This document shows, piece after piece, positions 60,706 through 64,000 of a stretch of 64,000 bases of DNA. Made by a program: the position numbers and the translations under genes. Under the pieces are notes generated by a model. The model had not been told where the DNA came from, did no database searches, and was given only the letters and a program-made list of their open reading frames with translations. The stretch is taken from the NCBI GenBank assembly GCA_034435015.1, contig DAOTYH010000080.1, positions 10,837-74,836 of the forward strand, read 5' to 3'. The first letter of the stretch is position 1. Each line of letters opens with the position of its first letter. This stretch comes from DAOTYH01 sp034435015 (GTDB taxonomy: Bacteria > Chloroflexota > Anaerolineae > Aggregatilineales > UBA3940).

Positions 60706-61647
60706 ATGCGTGATCGCCGGTCAGTAGATGACCTGACGATAGAGGAACTAGAACAGATTCTCCGCATTAAGAAACGTCAGGCACGGCTGGAACGTCTGCG
60801 GCGCTTCGAGCTGGTGGGCCGTCGTCAGCCCCTTCCGCTCCAACAGGACAACCAGCAACAAGAAGAGGAGGCTTCAGATCAGCCCCCGCCGGCCTTGCCC
60901 TATGAATCATTCATGTATCAGCAGTCTACCGGGGGATGGCGCGAGCGCAACCTGCGCGATAGGTTGCTGTTGGCTGTTGAGCTGGTAGCGGCGGCAGGAC
61001 TGGTTGCCCTGCTTGTGTTCGTGGCGCTGACTCTGCGAGACTTGAACCGTGAGGCAGTGGCTTCCCAGCAGGGCGAGTTTGCTATCCTCCCAACCGCTTC
61101 ACCTACGCCTCTCATCAGTGCAGTAGTACTACCCGGCGGCCACACCCCGCCTACCGCACCGGGCGGCGCCCAGCCCAATTACAACGAGGTACCCCAGTAT
61201 CTCAGGCCCGTTGTTGAGCAACAGTTCTTGGGGCCGGTGATTGTGCCAACCTCCGGACCCGCTCAGGCCATTCGCATTCGTATTCCGGCTATTGGGGTGG
61301 ATGCGCCTGTCGTTCAAGGAGATGGGTGGGAACAACTCAAAAGGGGAGTGGGTCAGCATCTTGGGTCGGCCAATCCCGGCGAGAGGGGAAATGTTGTTCT
61401 CTCGGCCCACAATGACATTTACGGCGAGATCTTTCGCTATCTCGATCAACTTCAGGAGGGCGATGAGATCATTCTACAGACCCTCACACAGGAGTTCGTC
61501 TATCGGGTCGTGTATTGGGAAATTGTCCCACCTACTGAGGTCAGCGTGATGGAGCCGACCAATGAGGCAGTGGTGACGCTGATCTCTTGCTACCCCTATC
61601 TCATCAATTCCGAACGAATAGTAGTCGTTGGCACGCTGGAAGAGTAA
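60706..61647 (+). CDS. sortase (class D/E-like transpeptidase)
   Basis: 313 aa. Long cytosolic, charged and Gln-rich N-terminus (1-~85), one membrane helix (~88-110), a Pro/Thr linker (~128-160) and the sortase barrel (~187-313). Catalytic residues are visible: H235 in VVLSAHND, C295 in TLISCYPY and R304 in NSERIVVVG. It would anchor secreted proteins with a C-terminal sorting signal; no substrate with such a signal is evident in this window. The long Gln-rich cytosolic tail is unusual. Confidence 0.9.
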   Translation: MRDRRSVDDLTIEELEQILRIKKRQARLERLRRFELVGRRQPLPLQQDNQQQEEEASDQPPPALPYESFMYQQSTGGWRERNLRDRLLLAVELVAAAGLVALLVFVALTLRDLNREAVASQQGEFAILPTASPTPLISAVVLPGGHTPPTAPGGAQPNYNEVPQYLRPVVEQQFLGPVIVPTSGPAQAIRIRIPAIGVDAPVVQGDGWEQLKRGVGQHLGSANPGERGNVVLSAHNDIYGEIFRYLDQLQEGDEIILQTLTQEFVYRVVYWEIVPPTEVSVMEPTNEAVVTLISCYPYLINSERIVVVGTLEE

Positions 61648-61692
61648 AATTGCTCCGCTCTACATCTTCTGCAGATAAGGGGAACTCCTGAT

Positions 61693-61899
61693 ATGGCCAA
61701 ACGCACGACACGCAGCAAAAACACACGTCGTCTCCAGACCTTAGGTAAGGGGATGGAGACATCCGCTGGAGCTGAGGCGGGACGAAAAGCAGACCTGATG
61801 GTAGAGTATCGCTATGTCGTTGATGATCTTAAGCGCATCGGAGTGATCGCGGGAGTCCTCATCGCGGTGCTGGTGATCTTATCGTTCTTCCTGAAGTAG
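61693..61899 (+). CDS. small tail-anchored membrane protein
   Basis: 68 aa: very basic N-terminus (MAKRTTRSKNTRRLQTLGKG), a short amphipathic middle (VEYRYVVDDLKRIG) and one C-terminal membrane helix (VIAGVLIAVLVILSFFL). AAGGGG lies ~10 bp before the ATG. Small size and position after the sortase suggest a conserved accessory membrane protein; I do not recognise a family. Confidence 0.7.
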   Translation: MAKRTTRSKNTRRLQTLGKGMETSAGAEAGRKADLMVEYRYVVDDLKRIGVIAGVLIAVLVILSFFLK

Positions 61900-61933
61900 A
61901 TTGTTGTTCCCTGAAGCGTGACGATCAACAAAG

Positions 61934-62007
61934 TCGGGGCGGTCGGACTCGAACCGACGACCTCTGCGTCCCAAACGCAACGCGCTGACCGACTGCGCTA
62001 CGCCCCG
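61934..62007 (-). tRNA. tRNA-Pro (anticodon UGG)
   Basis: 74-nt cloverleaf on the minus strand: acceptor CGGGGCG/CGCCCCG, D-stem GCGC/GCGC, anticodon stem TTGCG/CGCAG with loop TTTGGGA (anticodon TGG), T-arm GTCGG-TTCGAGT-CCGAC, discriminator A. CCA is not encoded. Confidence 0.95.
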
Positions 62008-62043
62008 ATCTGCCTGCGAGTATACCGGTCTCCAGCTAAAACA

Positions 62044-63075
62044 TCAAGGAGTGTAGTCACCTGGCGGCGTGAGGGAGGCATCCGGAAGAGGGGTAGGAGA
62101 AGGGGTTGGCGTGGGGTTGGCGCAAGCCTCGGTCGCGGCTCTGTACTTCTCACGCACGGCGTTGTCCTCTTGTAAGTCCAGGGCGGCCTCATACTGGACT
62201 GCCGCTTCGCAATGTGCCCCTAGCGCCGCTAGTTGATCGCCATAAGCAGTGTAGGCTTCCCTCAACCGGTTGGGTACATCACGGTAATTGGGAACTACAT
62301 CATAGAGGGCCTGGAAGTTCTGGATCACAACCGGCCAGCTTAGCCCCCAGTAGGTACGCCCTGTAATGTACAGCGACGCAAAATAGCGTTCGCCCGCTGT
62401 CTGATCGTCAAGGGGGCGGATGGCCTCAGCCTGCTCCAGCAAGACAAGACCTTCTTGGATTCGGTCACCTCGTATATAGCTCAGTCCCAGCGTAGTCAAC
62501 GCCTGATACAACATTTCCCTGACTTGAATCTGTTGGTAGGCAGGATCAAGGGCTTGGATTTGCTGTAAGCGGATGATAGCGTTTTCCCAGTCCTGACGGT
62601 TAAACAGGTCCTGTGCCTCAGCAAACAGTTCTTCAGGGCTTTGCAGAGGAACGAGCACAGGAGTCTCAATGATCTGAGGGGCGCCGTCCCCTTGAGCGAG
62701 GAGGCTTTCTGCCTCTGCCAGTTTCTGAGCCGCGCCCGGATAGTCAGGCACGCGCTCGATGATCCAACGGAAACGCAGAGCCGCAAGTTCGTAGCGCCCT
62801 TGCTGGAGGTCATTGATACCCAGACTATATTGAACATCCAGATCAGCAACAGTGGTTTGTGTAGCCTGAATGTTGCGCTGATTCTGCCCTGCGATGACTC
62901 CGCCGCCAGCCGCAACCGCCAGTGCCGCCGCCATAGCACAGGCAACAATGATCACCAGCGAGAGGGTAGACAAGACAAACTGCCTGCCGGGGTGTGGCGG
63001 CCCGGCATGAGGAGAGTCTTGTTGCAGGGGCAGAAGGTCGTAGTCGGGATTCGCGTCTTGCTTCACGCGCCGCAT
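62044..63075 (-). CDS. membrane-anchored TPR-repeat protein
   Basis: 343 aa. Cytosolic N-terminus (1-~32), one membrane helix (~33-62), then repeated helix pairs of TPR type (~80-320; LGINDLQQGRYELAALRFRW, AQDLFNRQDWENAIIRLQQI, LGLSYIRGDRIQEGLVLLEQ, YGDQLAALGAHCEAAVQYEA). A Pro/Thr-rich tail closes the protein. Likely a scaffold at the membrane surface; no specific role can be assigned. 48 bp after nfuA on the same strand. Confidence 0.8.
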   Translation of the reverse strand: MRRVKQDANPDYDLLPLQQDSPHAGPPHPGRQFVLSTLSLVIIVACAMAAALAVAAGGGVIAGQNQRNIQATQTTVADLDVQYSLGINDLQQGRYELAALRFRWIIERVPDYPGAAQKLAEAESLLAQGDGAPQIIETPVLVPLQSPEELFAEAQDLFNRQDWENAIIRLQQIQALDPAYQQIQVREMLYQALTTLGLSYIRGDRIQEGLVLLEQAEAIRPLDDQTAGERYFASLYITGRTYWGLSWPVVIQNFQALYDVVPNYRDVPNRLREAYTAYGDQLAALGAHCEAAVQYEAALDLQEDNAVREKYRAATEACANPTPTPSPTPLPDASLTPPGDYTP

Positions 63076-63123
63076 TATAGCGATTCGAGCGCGACTTTGT
63101 CCAACACTCGGCGGACAGGAATA

Positions 63124-63699
63124 CTACTCTTGCTGGCCGCGGGGGTAATAGGGGTTGGTGCCGGCGGCGTGCTCAGTTAAATCCACTACTTCCTTGATTT
63201 CGGGCACGGCCTCCCGGATGATCCGCGATACCCCTTCCTGAAGTGTCATGCGGGCCATGCCGCACCCCTGACATCCACCGCTCATCAGCACATAGGCTAC
63301 CCCATCCTGTACATCTACCAGCATGATGTAGCCGCCGTGAAGAGCTATACCAGGGTTGATCCGGTCGGCAATGACACGAGCTACAGCCTGAGCAATGGGA
63401 TCGGTCCAGACGGGGTTGGGGTTGTCAATTTTAAAGCCGCCGCCGTCTGCGGTGCTAAAATCCACTGTTGCCCCTTCTAAGAAGGTAGCACTGATCGGAT
63501 CAATTAGAACCTTGAAAGTGCCCATGTCCATTACAGTGTCATCGGGCAGGCTCGCTGTCTCTTCAACCGAGCGGAAATCATACAGGAAGCTGTCTGCACT
63601 GCGCCCCCTGATCGCCAGTCGTACAGCGAAGCCGCTCTGTCCCTTTTGGGCTAATATTTCGGTGATCTTGCTTTTTGCTGTTTCGGTAAAGATGAGCAT
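63124..63699 (-). CDS. nfuA: NfuA-type iron-sulfur cluster carrier
   Basis: 191 aa: N-terminal degenerate HesB/IscA-like domain (1-~95; ETAKSKITEILAQKGQSGFA) and C-terminal NifU-like domain (~100-175) with the cluster-binding CxxC at C143/C146 (SGGCQGCGMARMTLQEGV). Carries [4Fe-4S] clusters to apo-proteins; the Hdr/Mvh complex in this window would be a large consumer. Length matches E. coli NfuA (191 aa). Confidence 0.93.
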   Translation of the reverse strand: MLIFTETAKSKITEILAQKGQSGFAVRLAIRGRSADSFLYDFRSVEETASLPDDTVMDMGTFKVLIDPISATFLEGATVDFSTADGGGFKIDNPNPVWTDPIAQAVARVIADRINPGIALHGGYIMLVDVQDGVAYVLMSGGCQGCGMARMTLQEGVSRIIREAVPEIKEVVDLTEHAAGTNPYYPRGQQE

Positions 63700-63794
63700 C
63701 CATTTCTCCTGGGCAACTAATTGAGTCTACTAGAGTATAGCTGGAAAAGGGTGCTGGTAGTAATGAACACGCGGGCTACATCAACCTGCCTGGT

Positions 63795-63822
63795 TTGCCA
63801 TGATCGGGGGGCATGTTATAAT
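63795..63822 (+). promoter_or_regulatory. promoter of GT2 gene
   Basis: TTGCCA (63795-63800), 16 bp, consensus TATAAT (63817-63822) with TGT in front (extended -10). Leader of ~75 nt to the ATG at 63904. Confidence 0.7.
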
Positions 63823-63903
63823 CGCGGCGCTTTACCACTCTCAGAACGGTGACATATTTCTACGTTCTCGGAGTGCAGTCGCGCCGGAGAAAAGTTTGTA
63901 ACG

Positions 63904-64000
63904 ATGGCAACGATTTCCAACCCGCTGGTCAGCATCATAGTCCCTACCTATAACGAAGAAGCAGACATCCCCTACGTCATGGAGGCGCTGACAAGATTAA
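63904..64000 (+). CDS. glycosyltransferase family 2, 3' end outside window
   Basis: Only 32 codons are inside the window. They read MATISNPLVSIIVPTYNEEA and continue DIPYVMEALTRL, the unmistakable start of a GT2 GT-A domain (VSIIVPTYNEE). It is preceded by a good promoter at 63795-63822. Nothing can be said of its acceptor. Confidence 0.85.
   Translation, partial: MATISNPLVSIIVPTYNEEADIPYVMEALTRL

Overview
This 64 kb window looks like a bacterial chromosome segment of moderately high G+C from a deep-branching, probably anaerobic lineage. I favour Chloroflexota (Anaerolineae-like). The reasons are the mix of a MinCDE system, a class D/E-like sortase, a T-box in front of pheST, an HdrABC-MvhADG complex in a non-methanogen setting, many DUF2723/UPF0104/Yip1 membrane proteins, and tRNAs without an encoded CCA. 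The taxonomic call is an inference from gene content. I see no transposase, prophage, CRISPR array or rRNA.

Layout. 1-4.4 kb: end of a LiaF-like membrane protein, a methyltransferase, the minC-minD-minE operon (minus) and a small excisionase-type HTH protein. 4.5-12 kb: a radical SAM DNA-repair-type protein read from an apparently leaderless promoter, a DUF2723 membrane protein, surE, three envelope/oxidoreductase genes and tRNA-Gly(CCC). 12-25.6 kb: mostly housekeeping and catabolic genes (deoC, CPBP protease, threonine aldolase, a nitrilase-fold protein lacking its catalytic Cys, GNAT, DUF429, UPF0316, aminotransferase, sugar nucleotidyltransferase, guanylate kinase, HyuB, amidohydrolase).

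26-33.7 kb: an eight-gene operon for an H2-linked electron-bifurcating complex (hdrC-hdrB-hdrA-mvhD-mvhG-mvhA, maturation protease, cyclic-nucleotide-binding-fold protein). It has a CRP-like palindrome upstream and ends at a clear intrinsic terminator. 33.8-38.5 kb: a Yip1 / ABC ATPase / CARDB-type secreted protein / MacB-type permease operon behind three CTGAC repeats spaced exactly 11 bp apart. 38.5-42.7 kb: pheS-pheT behind a T-box riboswitch with a UUC specifier and a TTGACA-17-CATAAT promoter.

42.7-56.3 kb: two divergent glycan operons. The leftward one (phosphoglycosyl transferase, NeuD-type acetyltransferase, DegT aminotransferase, CapD/PglF dehydratase, Wzz-tyrosine kinase) matches the enzyme set for N,N'-diacetylbacillosamine synthesis and lipid loading. 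The rightward one has a flippase, a polymerase, three glycosyltransferases and an M23 peptidase. Between them lies a perfect 11-bp inverted repeat with a GAAA loop. 56.3-64 kb: two HAD-fold proteins (one with a destroyed active site), Xaa-Pro peptidase, a roadblock-like protein, a methyltransferase, a sortase, tRNA-Pro(UGG), a TPR protein, an NfuA-type Fe-S carrier and the start of a GT2 glycosyltransferase cut by the window end.

Promoters that can be read by eye are sigma70-like. Several have an extended -10 (TGn before TATAAT-like), and two genes (the radical SAM gene and minC) seem to have almost no 5' leader. Many gene ends carry perfect GC-rich hairpins without a U-tract; only a few have classical poly-U terminators.
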